From positions 496,001 to 560,000 of the forward strand of contig JACPYL010000012.1 in NCBI GenBank assembly GCA_016196065.1: 64,000 nt of DNA, given 5' to 3'. Each line of letters opens with the position of its first letter. Within the stretch, counting starts at the first letter, position 1. Of the stretch, positions 35,438-42,726 are shown one piece after another. The notes beneath the pieces were generated by a model. The model had not been told where the DNA came from, made no database searches, and was given only the letters and a program-made list of their open reading frames with translations. This DNA is from Acidobacteriota bacterium (GTDB taxonomy: Bacteria > Acidobacteriota > Terriglobia > Terriglobales > Acidobacteriaceae). A program made the position numbers and the translations under genes.

Positions 35438-35842
35438 TCAGCCCAGCGAACTCTGTTTTCTAAGGTAGGCAATTCGTGCCTGGCCCCTTGCCGTGATGCG
35501 GTAGCAGAGCTGGCCGCGCCGGGCGTTCGGTCTGGGTTCCAAAAGTCCTTGCCCCCGAAGGCGGGCGAGGTAGCTGTAAAACGACCGGCGATCCGGACGC
35601 GACTGGATTTGTCGGCAGGCCTGGTCTGGCGTCAAAAAACCGTTGGCTTGATCGAAAACTAGCAGTACCGCTAATTTGGTCACGGGAATTTGGAGTAATG
35701 CGAGTTTCTGTTTTGGTGTGCGACCAGGGTTTCCAGAGATATCTATTGTCGGTGTAGTGCTGGCCTTCGTCGGCATCGCCGTAGCGCTCGCTCCGCCGTA
35801 ACCAACTACGGGCCACGCGCTAGCGACGGTATCCATCACCAC
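35438..35842 (-). CDS. Small winged-helix (MarR/PadR-like) protein
   Basis: Of 134 residues, the first 45 are low-complexity and may follow a wrong start. Residues 45-125 (KLALLQIPVTKLAVLLVFDQ, then FYSYLARLRGQGLLEPRPNA and GQLCYRITARGQARI) have the helix-turn-helix plus wing of small DNA-binding regulators. It is convergent with the TetR gene with a 40-base gap. The target is unknown. It could be a relic of the element's own control region. Confidence 0.6.
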   Translation of the reverse strand: MVMDTVASAWPVVGYGGASATAMPTKASTTPTIDISGNPGRTPKQKLALLQIPVTKLAVLLVFDQANGFLTPDQACRQIQSRPDRRSFYSYLARLRGQGLLEPRPNARRGQLCYRITARGQARIAYLRKQSSLG

Positions 35843-36334
35843 ATGCTAGTGTATGATAACCATTCCTGCCACTTCGGAACCCTCTCACTTTGTTTTATTT
35901 GGTATGAGTTTTATGCAAATCGTAGTTTTTTGCCTGCGTATTGTTTGGTTTTTCCAGGATCATAAACCGCCAACTTTCCCTTATTGAACACGGCCTCCCC
36001 GCTCGCGGGGAAAGGCGTATTCAAACTCCTGCGCCGCAGGTTTTCATACTGAAAACAGTTTTGAATCCAGCAATTTGGGTTGTTGGTGTAATGGCGATTT
36101 TTCGCCAACAATGCCTCCTCCCAGCAAACGGATTGTCGACCTAATCTAATACCGCACATCAGGATGTGACTCATTTCACTGACAGAACACGCTCACTCGT
36201 GTTCGCATTGCGGCGTCTCGCCTCTCCGAAGCGCAGTTCCCGCCCGTTGAGATGCACACCCCCTGAGGCGAGCAGTAATCTCAAACCTCGGCCCCTGCTC
36301 CTTAGCCTGTACAAGCTTAAAAAGGAGACTTGAA
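35843..36334. other. Non-coding stretch with one island palindrome
   Basis: No gene is supported in these 492 bases. An 87-codon minus-strand frame (36174-35911) reads through the palindrome at 36080 and has no family features. The region is richer in A+T than its surroundings. It must hold the promoter of the HAF-repeat gene at 36335. Confidence 0.5.
36080..36111. repeat. Island palindrome, copy 1
   Basis: Reads TTGTTGGTGTAATGGCGATT followed by TTTCGCCAACAA. The outer ten bases (TTGTTGG...) pair with TCGCCAACAA. It belongs to a seven-copy family with the core GTTGGTGTAAtCGCCTGnTTACgCCAAC on one strand. Confidence 0.7.
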
Positions 36335-37303
36335 ATGAAAAAGTTCATCTTGATCGCAGCAGTTTTATTCGCGTCCGTTACTTTCACTTATGCCCAACTC
36401 CAATTCACCAGCATTGACTATCCCGGAGGCTTTGCAACCCGCACCCGTGGCATCAACAACCACGGCCAAATCGTTGGCTCCTACGCCGACCAAGACGGCA
36501 ATCTGCATGCCCTGCTTTCCCAAAAGGGGAAGTTCATTCCCCTGGCGCCGGAAACAATTCTGGGCACCACCTACAGTGACGCTTTTAAGATCAACGACCG
36601 CGGCGATGTGGTCGGTTGGGTCTGTCCCTATTTCTGCCATGGATTCCTGTTTCGGAAGGGTGTGGTGACGACCCTCGACTTCCCCGGGGCCACCGCCACA
36701 TATGCGTGGGACATCAACGAATCCGGCACGGTCGCGGGTGTTTGGGATCTCTTCGATTCCCAAGAAAATTTCCTCTACGAAGGCGGTTTCATTTGGAAAG
36801 ATGGCAACTTCACAGAGGTGACCTTCCCGGGTGCTGGAGACACGGGCGTCACAGCGATCAATGCTCGCGGTGACTTTGTGGGAGCATGGGACCGAGGCCC
36901 AAACACGACAACATCCGGTTTTTTCTCCTCGAAAGGAAAGTTCGCCAGCTTCGATGCGCCGTTCCCGGACGTGACCTTGACGCAGCCACAGGGTATGAAT
37001 GAGCGTGGCCACATTGTCGGGGCAGGGTATGTAAACGGGATCCCGCACGGTTTTCTGAAGATAGGAACCTACTTCATGGAAATCGCCTATCCCGGTGCAG
37101 CATACACATCGGCATGGGGCATTGACTCAGCCGGCCAGATGGTTGGCAACTGGCTAGACAGTGCGGGCACTGTGCACGGCTGGCTGGCCCAACTCGGCCA
37201 TAAGTGCAAACAGCCATACGCGCCGGGTAGTGCGAAACGCAGCGTCCCCTCACCGCTTAATAATCCAGTGCATGGGAAACGAGTCTCATCGACCATCGAT
37301 TAG
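36335..37303 (+). CDS. Secreted HAF-repeat protein
   Basis: The 322-residue protein has a signal peptide (MKKFILIAAVLFASVTFTYA) and about six HAF-type repeats of 40-50 residues, each with a G-x-N-x-x-G-x-x-VG core (GINNHGQIVGSY, KINDRGDVVGW, DINESGTVAGVW, AINARGDFVGAW, GMNERGHIVGAG). HAF repeats form beta-propeller-like extracellular domains of unknown role. An AAAAAGGAGA ribosome-binding site precedes the ATG. A second HAF-repeat protein lies at 45527 in the same island. Confidence 0.83.
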   Translation: MKKFILIAAVLFASVTFTYAQLQFTSIDYPGGFATRTRGINNHGQIVGSYADQDGNLHALLSQKGKFIPLAPETILGTTYSDAFKINDRGDVVGWVCPYFCHGFLFRKGVVTTLDFPGATATYAWDINESGTVAGVWDLFDSQENFLYEGGFIWKDGNFTEVTFPGAGDTGVTAINARGDFVGAWDRGPNTTTSGFFSSKGKFASFDAPFPDVTLTQPQGMNERGHIVGAGYVNGIPHGFLKIGTYFMEIAYPGAAYTSAWGIDSAGQMVGNWLDSAGTVHGWLAQLGHKCKQPYAPGSAKRSVPSPLNNPVHGKRVSSTID

Positions 37304-37453
37304 CAGCGTGCATCCCGGGACAAAGCCCTGCCGAGGATTCGGAAACATCAGGGTCGTAGCAAACGAGTCCGAAGAGTTACGTCAACCCAAGTACTTGCCG
37401 CCCGATGTCTGGGCGGCTTTTCGTTGCACCACGTTCGAAAGCAGGAGCAGTAA

Positions 37454-37483
37454 CTGGCGTAAAACAGGCGATATCACCAACAA
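37454..37483. repeat. Island palindrome, copy 2
   Basis: AACTGGCGTAAAACAGGCGA then TATCACCAAC. It is a degenerate copy lying 30 bases before copy 3. Confidence 0.55.
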
Positions 37484-37512
37484 CTGCCCGAACCGGGCGG
37501 CGAAGCAAAGTT

Positions 37513-37543
37513 CTTGGTGTAATGGCGATTTTTCGACAGCTAC
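37513..37543. repeat. Island palindrome, copy 3
   Basis: CTTGGTGTAATGGCGATTTT then TCGACAGCTAC. It closely matches copy 1. Its minus-strand leading edge (GTAG) supplies the TAG stop codon of the small membrane protein gene at 37540-37806. Confidence 0.65.
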
Positions 37544-37806
37544 TCGTTCCTCCCTCCTCGAAACCATGTGATAAACCGCTTACCTTGGGGACTCAGCCGA
37601 AATAGAGTCGCGAACACTCCGATAGCTCCAGCAAGCATCAAGTAGCCTTCTGCCGCGCCTCCGAACCAAGAGGGCCAGAACCACCAGTGATGCAGGTTCG
37701 CAGAGGATGACACCGCGCTCGGAGAGATTCCGTCCAGCCCCTTTTTAAAAAGCATGAACCCACCACACCACGCCAAGAATTCAATGAATGAACTAACAGC
37801 TTTCAT
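37540..37806 (-). CDS. Small membrane protein
   Basis: The 88-residue product has a hydrophobic N-terminal segment (FIEFLAWCGGFMLF), a tryptophan-rich loop (HHWWFWPSWFGG) and a second helix (EGYLMLAGAIGVFATLF), then a basic tail. I know no family. The stop codon is the first TAG of a palindromic repeat. It stands as a single gene between two such repeats. Confidence 0.5.
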   Translation of the reverse strand: MKAVSSFIEFLAWCGGFMLFKKGLDGISPSAVSSSANLHHWWFWPSWFGGAAEGYLMLAGAIGVFATLFRLSPQGKRFITWFRGGRNE

Positions 37807-37867
37807 GCCTGTGCTCCAAGGATTGCTGCTACGCCAGCACTCTACGCCGATTCTCAGCAGCGTTCCA

Positions 37868-38308
37868 CTATTGTTGGCGTAAACAGGCGACTACACTCAG
37901 AACCACGATTGTGCTCGTATTTTGGGGGACGGTGCTCATCACCCAGAATATCGCCGTCGCGAGAGATGCCACGCCAATCGGCACGATGAACCGAGGCCGC
38001 CCAATCAAGGCGAGGAGAAGTGCCCCAGCACATGTTCTGACGCAGATTTTCGTCCAAAGCTCAGCGAAATGGACTTGCTCTCGCACCCCGACACCGCTGC
38101 TCCAATTAGCAGCGGGCCACAAGGCTGGCATGACGAACCTCAAGCAGACGGCCACAGAAATCATGCTCAATGCTAGGAGGCTAATTCGTCCGCGCCATCT
38201 GAATGACTTGTCAGGCAACATCTTCAAGAGAGAGAACCACGAGTAACCAAAGCAAAGAAGACCGGCAACCATGAGCGTTAGCAGAGCGACCTGTAATGAC
38301 GTGCTCAT
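37868..38308 (-). CDS. Four-helix membrane protein
   Basis: The 146-residue protein has four hydrophobic segments (about 5-25, 43-63, 91-105 and 107-135) and no recognisable motif. Its last residues (VVACLRQQ) and stop codon are encoded by palindrome copy 4, so the natural C-terminus may have been replaced when the repeat arrived. It is a single minus-strand gene between repeats. Confidence 0.55.
   Translation of the reverse strand: MSTSLQVALLTLMVAGLLCFGYSWFSLLKMLPDKSFRWRGRISLLALSMISVAVCLRFVMPALWPAANWSSGVGVREQVHFAELWTKICVRTCAGALLLALIGRPRFIVPIGVASLATAIFWVMSTVPQNTSTIVVLSVVACLRQQ
37871..37900. repeat. Island palindrome, copy 4
   Basis: TTGTTGGCGTAAACAGGCGA then CTACACTCAG. It overlaps the 3' end of the membrane protein gene at 37868-38308. 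Confidence 0.65.
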
Positions 38309-38632
38309 GAGCGCGATGGTCTAAACCTGCCCGATTATCATCAGCCTCGTCTCAACTGTTGTAAACAGGCGTTTACACCAACTACCTTCCCGCAGTTTCT
38401 TATCTTCGAGAGGCTGACCAGTTGGTGGAAAACCGCTGACCCGTGGTGGAAGGTGTCAGCGAGTCAGGCGCTTACGCTCATCGACCGTCGATCAGCAGGC
38501 TGGGTTGGGCGCAATGCATTTGCTGTTTCTGGTAGGCCATCACATGGATAGGTATTGCACATCACAGCCCCAGAAACTTATGCGAGAACATGATTGCACT
38601 CCTCCCAGCAAGATCGGGCTTCGCCACTCTAG
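38309..38632. other. Non-coding stretch between island genes
   Basis: These 324 bases hold palindrome copy 5 (38354-38385) and no supported gene. Confidence 0.5.
38354..38385. repeat. Island palindrome, copy 5
   Basis: AACTGTTGTAAACAGGCGTT then TACACCAACTAC. The arms TGTAAAC/GTTTACA pair well. Confidence 0.65.
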
Positions 38633-39034
38633 TCAGTGGAGGTTTTGGTAACCCACCTCAGTAGCCAGAAATGAATCGAACGAACTGGCGATTGCCCTTG
38701 CGTCCGTCGGCAAGCCAATAAATGGAACCTCATATACCGGCGCGTCCGTGCGTGAAAGGTCGAACGCGAAGGCTTCCCCGCCGCCGTCGCTTCCTATGAA
38801 GAACAAGTTCGGGAAGAACTCCGAAGTTTTGTAGGCACGGTTCATCTCCGCAAGTTCTTCGGCCCTCCACAACTGCACGTATCGGGCACCAATGAAACCC
38901 TCGCCTCCATTTGTGCGTGCAAGGAAGGCAAAGTAGCTTTCCGGTAGAGATTGCGCCAGCGCAGTTCTCAACGAAGCGCGAGCCTCAGTGGAGGCAGGGG
39001 CATTTGGCTGAAAGGCTTGATCGTCTGCTTCCAT
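38633..39034 (-). CDS. SMI1/KNR4 (SUKH) family protein
   Basis: The 133-residue protein fits the SUKH fold: LPESYFAFLARTNGGEGFIG is the family's core motif, followed by LWRAEELAEMN, the FIGSDGGGEAFAFDL strand pair and VPFIGL. SUKH proteins often act as immunity proteins against contact-dependent or polymorphic toxins. No toxin gene is adjacent, so this may be an orphan immunity gene carried by the island. It is the third consecutive single minus-strand gene between palindromes. Confidence 0.78.
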   Translation of the reverse strand: MEADDQAFQPNAPASTEARASLRTALAQSLPESYFAFLARTNGGEGFIGARYVQLWRAEELAEMNRAYKTSEFFPNLFFIGSDGGGEAFAFDLSRTDAPVYEVPFIGLPTDARAIASSFDSFLATEVGYQNLH

Positions 39035-39060
39035 CGGTCGACAATTTTATAGCAGACAGG

Positions 39061-39095
39061 CTTGGTTGACGTAATCAGGCGATTACACCAACTAC
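39061..39095. repeat. Island palindrome, copy 6
   Basis: CTTGGTTGACGTAATCAGGC then GATTACACCAACTAC. It is one of the two best-formed copies: GTAATC pairs with GATTAC and the outer bases pair partly. Its leading minus-strand TAG ends the short frame at 39092-39253. Confidence 0.7.
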
Positions 39096-39253
39096 GATCT
39101 GGAAACCGGCCCTGTTGAATTCGCCCTGCGCCGCACCAGAAGCATCCCAATAGTCAGGAAAGCAGCCGCCCACAGAGGCGCTTCCACGGGATCAACGGCC
39201 ACTACAAGATTCCCAACATGGAGCAGAAATCCGGGGATAGGGAGCCGCAACAT
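39092..39253 (-). pseudogene. Possible remnant of a PEP-CTERM-like C-terminus
   Basis: A 53-codon minus-strand frame reads DPVEAPLWAAAFLTIGMLLV followed by RRRANS, that is a short proline-containing lead, one hydrophobic helix and an arginine cluster, as in PEP-CTERM/exosortase sorting tails. It has no ribosome-binding site and no upstream domain. The stop is the TAG of palindrome copy 6. It may be the tail of a lost surface protein gene; chance is also possible. Confidence 0.3.
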
Positions 39254-39282
39254 GAAAGGAAGAAATTTGGATGATTATGCAC

Positions 39283-39311
39283 TTGACACAGATGGCTATC
39301 AAGCGTAATCT
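39283..39311 (+). promoter_or_regulatory. Near-consensus sigma-70 promoter with leaderless start
   Basis: TTGACA (39283-39288), exactly 17 bases, then TAATCT (39306-39311). The start point is expected at about 39318, which is the A of the ATG of the first small membrane protein, so the mRNA would have no leader. It drives the cluster containing the transposase. Confidence 0.7.
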
Positions 39312-39317
39312 AGGGCC

Positions 39318-39422
39318 ATGTCAATTCCATCCGAACACAAAGGGGCGTTCTGGTTAGTATTTGTGGCCACGATAGTGCTTTGTGTTGTCGTGCTATGGCT
39401 CGTACTGAGGGCGGCCCAATGA
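39318..39422 (+). CDS. Tiny membrane protein, first gene of the transposase cluster
   Basis: The 34-residue product (MSIPSEHKGAFWLVFVATIV then a hydrophobic run and LRAAQ) is a single membrane helix with a short soluble lead. It starts seven bases after a near-consensus -10 box and ends in an ATGA overlap with the next gene. Promoter, overlap and helix together support a real gene, though the size makes it uncertain. Confidence 0.5.
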   Translation: MSIPSEHKGAFWLVFVATIVLCVVVLWLVLRAAQ

Positions 39423-39586
39423 AAATTCTAGAAATGATAAGCAAGCCCGGTGCGATGGTGAGCGGATCCACAAGCGCAGTCCTGTGTTTCAGTGCGGCGG
39501 CTGGATTCTGGGTGGCGGGGCAGCACAACAGGTCAATTATCTGGGTTGTATTGGGTGTGGCTGAAGTCTTAGCCATTGTTCTCTAA
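39419..39586 (+). CDS. Small membrane protein, second gene of the transposase cluster
   Basis: The 55-residue product (MKILEMISKPGAMVSGSTSA...) carries one or two hydrophobic stretches (AVLCFSAAAGFWVAG and IIWVVLGVAEVLAIVL). Its ATG overlaps the TGA of the preceding gene, implying coupled translation. It ends nine bases before the transposase gene. I know no family. Confidence 0.5.
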   Translation: MKILEMISKPGAMVSGSTSAVLCFSAAAGFWVAGQHNRSIIWVVLGVAEVLAIVL

Positions 39587-39595
39587 GGAAACGAT

Positions 39596-40537
39596 ATGAA
39601 AATGATAGACGTTTCAAAGACTCTCGCCACTGACGAACAGTGTCTAGCCTACCTAGAGGCTTCGCGCTGGCCTGCGGGTGTGCGCTGCACGGTCTGCGGA
39701 GCCAAGGAAGTATCGCGGATCACGCGCAAGTCGAAGTCGAAGAACGTTCGCGCCCAGCTTTATCAGTGCCTAGAGAAAACCTGCAAGACTCAGTTCTCGG
39801 CCACGTCCGGCACGATCTTCCATGACTCGCACCTTCCCCTGCCGAAGTGGTTTACCGCTATTGCTCTGATCGTGGATGCCAAGAAAGGCAAGTCGGCTTT
39901 GGAACTGTCGCGCAACCTGGGATGTAACTATCGGACCGCGTGGTATCTCTCGCACCGCATCCGTGAAGCCATGAACGAACCTGACGGCCTGAAACTGACT
40001 GGCACGGTCGAGATCGACGAAACCTACATCCGCGGAAAGCAGAAGGGCCACAAACGCAAAAAGCTCAAAGACGTAGTGCTCGGCATCCGGCAACGCGGCG
40101 GCCCTTTGAAGCTCGTACAGGTAAAGGACAACAAAGCAGGGACTCTGTACGAGCAAATCGAAAAGCACGTTGACACGAACGCGGATCACATCATGACGGA
40201 TGACGCTGGCTGGTACAACTTCCGCCTGACGAAGTTCCGCAATGTGCCACACTCGAAAATCCGGCACTCTGCTAAGGAATATGTTCGCGGCGAAGTTCAC
40301 ACGAACACAGTCGAGAACTCGTTTTCACTGCTCAAGCGTGCAGTGATAGGGACGTATCACCAACTGTCGATAAAGCATCTGCAGCGCTATCTGAACGAGT
40401 TTTCCTATAGGTTCAATCGGCGGGAAGATGCGGATATGTTCGAGCAGACTGTATCGCGCATGGCTGGCATCAAAGCGATGCCTTATCAGAAACTGGTGGA
40501 GCAAAATGCCTTTACACCATTCGTGCGGCCGCAGTAG
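39596..40537 (+). CDS. ISXO2-like (IS1595-type) transposase
   Basis: The 313-residue protein begins with a zinc ribbon (C31-x2-C34 ... C58-x4-C63) and a helical linker (PLPKWFTAIALIVDAKKGKS), followed by the ISXO2-like catalytic domain. Acidic residues are D141 (VEIDETYIRGK), D202 or D203 (IMTDDAGWYN) and E240/N241 in HTNTVENSFSLLKRAV. The length is normal for the family. I found no clear terminal inverted repeats or target duplication around it, and it is tightly packed with neighbouring small genes on the same strand. It may be a cargo or domesticated transposase rather than a free IS. Confidence 0.88.
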   Translation: MKMIDVSKTLATDEQCLAYLEASRWPAGVRCTVCGAKEVSRITRKSKSKNVRAQLYQCLEKTCKTQFSATSGTIFHDSHLPLPKWFTAIALIVDAKKGKSALELSRNLGCNYRTAWYLSHRIREAMNEPDGLKLTGTVEIDETYIRGKQKGHKRKKLKDVVLGIRQRGGPLKLVQVKDNKAGTLYEQIEKHVDTNADHIMTDDAGWYNFRLTKFRNVPHSKIRHSAKEYVRGEVHTNTVENSFSLLKRAVIGTYHQLSIKHLQRYLNEFSYRFNRREDADMFEQTVSRMAGIKAMPYQKLVEQNAFTPFVRPQ

Positions 40538-40546
40538 TGTATCTCC

Positions 40547-41392
40547 ATGGCCGACCCAGAAGTTCTGCGAGTATCTCTAAAATATTCCGGCCCTGATGTC
40601 GAAGACGGATCTATGTCGATTAATGACATTGTTCCGGCTCTCCACGGCTTCGCAAATGCATATGAGAAGATTGCCTCCTTCGAGAATCTATCCCACGATC
40701 ACCACCTGCGCTTAGTTGGCCTTACCAAGTCATCGGCGGAAATCCATATCAATGTTTTGGAGTGGATCGGAACACATGCTACGCCACTTCAGGTGTTAGG
40801 GGGATTCGCATCTGGGATCGTCACCACGATCATTGCGGTGATTAAGTTAAAGAAACATGCCGAAGGAAAACCAACCGAAATCACAGCCGCCGCTAGCGCT
40901 TCTAATAAAATCGAGGTCCAGAATCACCTTAGAGTATCAATGGAATTTGACCCACGCATCTATGAAGTATTTCGGTCTCAGTTAATTGATGGAGAATTGA
41001 GCAAGATCGTATCGCCACTAAGGGAAAAACGTATCAATGAAGTGAGCCTCGGATCACCGGAAATTGATTCGGGAGAAATTGTCCTGGCTGAGGAAAAACA
41101 GTTTTTTGACCTTGAAAAAAAGACAGTAGTGACGACCCGCGAGGTATGGCTGGAAGGTTTCATGGACTCGCTCAGCAAATCTAGAAATCGTGGGACGTTC
41201 TACTTAAGAGGTGGGCGAAGTATATCCTACAAATTGTCCGCTGCTAACCCTTCGGCGCTCTATGTAGACTTCGCATATAACGGTCCTGTTCGGGTCCGGT
41301 GTTTGGCGGAACTGGACGAAAACCTAGAGCCAATGCAACTTGAGATTTACGAGATTCAACGTATGCAATCGAGCCTGTTTCCAACTGGCTAG
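40547..41392 (+). CDS. Conserved hypothetical protein with central hydrophobic segment
   Basis: The 281-residue protein starts nine bases after the transposase. The N-terminal 75 residues (VSLKYSGPDVEDGSMSINDI, VPALHGFANAYEK) look like a beta-alpha domain of a widespread but uncharacterised family; a glycine-rich hydrophobic stretch follows (LQVLGGFASGIVTTIIAVI), then a lysine-rich link and a C-terminal beta-rich half. The base composition is lower in GC than the flanking chromosome. I do not know its function; it is probably membrane-linked and co-expressed with the transposase. Confidence 0.75.
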   Translation: MADPEVLRVSLKYSGPDVEDGSMSINDIVPALHGFANAYEKIASFENLSHDHHLRLVGLTKSSAEIHINVLEWIGTHATPLQVLGGFASGIVTTIIAVIKLKKHAEGKPTEITAAASASNKIEVQNHLRVSMEFDPRIYEVFRSQLIDGELSKIVSPLREKRINEVSLGSPEIDSGEIVLAEEKQFFDLEKKTVVTTREVWLEGFMDSLSKSRNRGTFYLRGGRSISYKLSAANPSALYVDFAYNGPVRVRCLAELDENLEPMQLEIYEIQRMQSSLFPTG

Positions 41393-41481
41393 GCGCTCCG
41401 CTTCTGCGGTTTCGCCTTGATGAGCTTCCCCAGAACCCTATCAAAAGCGGCCTTTGGAACCTTGACTGACTTCTTGGGCAT
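41389..41481 (-). CDS. Very small basic protein
   Basis: A 30-residue frame reads MPKKSVKVPKAAFDRVLGKL then IKAKPQKRSA; an in-frame ATG at 41496 would add five residues. The pattern of a basic lead, then an AAFD-x-x-LGKLI-x-AKP helix, is a recurring type of tiny bacterial protein, which supports a real gene. It is convergent with the preceding gene and overlaps it by four bases. Confidence 0.45.
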   Translation of the reverse strand: MPKKSVKVPKAAFDRVLGKLIKAKPQKRSA

Positions 41482-41779
41482 TTTGGTTTTCCTCATATTT
41501 CCAGCCATTTGAAGGGTTTTCCCCCGACCATCCACAGTTTCTCCACAGAAAACACGATTTACGCTGTTCCGCACAGCTCCAGCTTTTGCTATCACGGGAG
41601 TAGGCGGAGGCTGACTGGACGGTACCAGAGCCGGATTTATAACCCGGAGTTCCCCGACAGGAACGGTGTTCGACCCACCCAGCCTCCGCCACAACTCCCT
41701 CGCACCACGTTATACCACTGGTGCGTCCCGACAGGGAACTTTTGGTACAATCCTCGCCATCGTCTGAGGAGACCGCGCC

Positions 41780-41947
41780 TTGCCGCAAATTCCAGAAGAA
41801 CTTCCCACCAGCCCGTTGTCTCTCGCCTGCCCTCGCTGTGGCGCCAAACCTGGTCACATCTGTTTGATATTGGATGGCCAGCTTGAAGTCGTCCACATCG
41901 CACGTATCAGCGCGGCGGCCGCTATAGACGAAACAAATCGCAAGTAG
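41780..41947 (+). CDS. Small zinc-finger protein (CPRCGAKPGxxC-HxxR type)
   Basis: A 55-residue protein starting at TTG, with TGAGGA upstream as ribosome-binding site. It carries CPRCGAKPGHICLILDG and a following HIAR, the CxxC...C...H pattern of small zinc fingers common in phage and mobile-element DNA. A TACAAT -10-like box lies 28 bases before the start. The protein probably binds zinc and perhaps nucleic acid. Confidence 0.6.
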   Translation: MPQIPEELPTSPLSLACPRCGAKPGHICLILDGQLEVVHIARISAAAAIDETNRK

Positions 41948-42015
41948 AACCTTCCTGTAACCCTCTGATGTACAATCATCGCCTTCCCCTTTCTTCCCCA
42001 GAAAGCGAGAAGTGA

Positions 42016-42249
42016 ATGGCACTCTACAAAGAACCTAACTACTTGGAGAGATCAACCGACAAAGCCTTTGATTCTCTTCATCAACCTGGCGGCAAGACTC
42101 CCCATTCTGGAATCTACCGTTGCGAGAACTGCGGTGACGAGATTGCATCTAATGAGGGCAACCCACTACCACCGCAAAACCACAAACAACACCAGCCCAG
42201 CAGAGGCGCTATTCTTTGGCGCATGATTCTGTATGCTGTGCAGAAATAG
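42016..42249 (+). CDS. Small zinc-ribbon protein (PHSGIYRCENCG type)
   Basis: The 77-residue protein carries a conserved core PHSGIYRCENCGDEIASNEG followed by NPLPPQNHKQH and a C-terminal aromatic strand (ILWRMILYAVQ). One CxxC pair and two histidines could bind a metal. This type of small protein recurs across many bacteria with no known function. A TACAAT box at 41968-41973 resembles the one before the zinc-finger gene. A GAGAAG ribosome-binding site precedes the ATG. Confidence 0.65.
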   Translation: MALYKEPNYLERSTDKAFDSLHQPGGKTPHSGIYRCENCGDEIASNEGNPLPPQNHKQHQPSRGAILWRMILYAVQK

Positions 42250-42295
42250 GCTCTTGGGATACCCGTAAAGGGGCTTGCAATTCTTGCTTTTTATA

Positions 42296-42628
42296 ATGAC
42301 CCCACAGCAGAGGTGCAAGCTCATTCAAGCACTCGGGTTTATCGCCGTATTGGTAGTGTTTCTTGTCGCTGCGATCACTCTGCTAGTCAAGAACAAGTCC
42401 AGCTTTGCAGCACTGGCCTCGATTCGGTTCTGGCCTTATTGGCTTCTGATCGCTCCCTCGTTTGGGGATCGGTGGTTTCAGGTAAGCGCCGTGCAAGCGG
42501 CGTACTACTTTCTGTGTTTTGCTAGTCCTGCCTTTTTTGCGTTCGCCGCAGGTGCAGTTCTCTACCGGCCTGTTGTCGCCCACTCGACCGCACTCATGGG
42601 AGTTGTGAGTGTACCTTGGCTCTATTAG
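42296..42628 (+). CDS. Integral membrane protein, three to four helices
   Basis: The product from the ATG at 42296 is 110 residues and almost entirely hydrophobic: segments around LGFIAVLVVFLVAAITLLV, FWPYWLLIAPSF, YYFLCFASPAFFAFAAGAVL and the C-terminus. No motif is known. It follows the zinc-ribbon gene on the same strand by 46 bases. Confidence 0.5.
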   Translation: MTPQQRCKLIQALGFIAVLVVFLVAAITLLVKNKSSFAALASIRFWPYWLLIAPSFGDRWFQVSAVQAAYYFLCFASPAFFAFAAGAVLYRPVVAHSTALMGVVSVPWLY

Positions 42629-42726
42629 GACTTTATCAGCGGCAACGGAATGGGGGAAACCGCATGGCTCATATTCAACCGACCAAATAACGAATATGCC
42701 ATGTACCCGCCTTACGGGTATCGGCG

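Noticed and set aside
35911-36174. 87-codon minus-strand frame
   Set aside because: It runs through the palindromic repeat, has no ribosome-binding site and no family resemblance.
36080-39095. Palindromes as integron attC sites
   Set aside because: They are about 32 bp, shorter than known attC sites, and their ends do not fit the GTTRRRY/RYYYAAC rule; the integrase in the island is an ordinary tRNA-targeting type, not IntI-like. The cassette-like arrangement is still reported.
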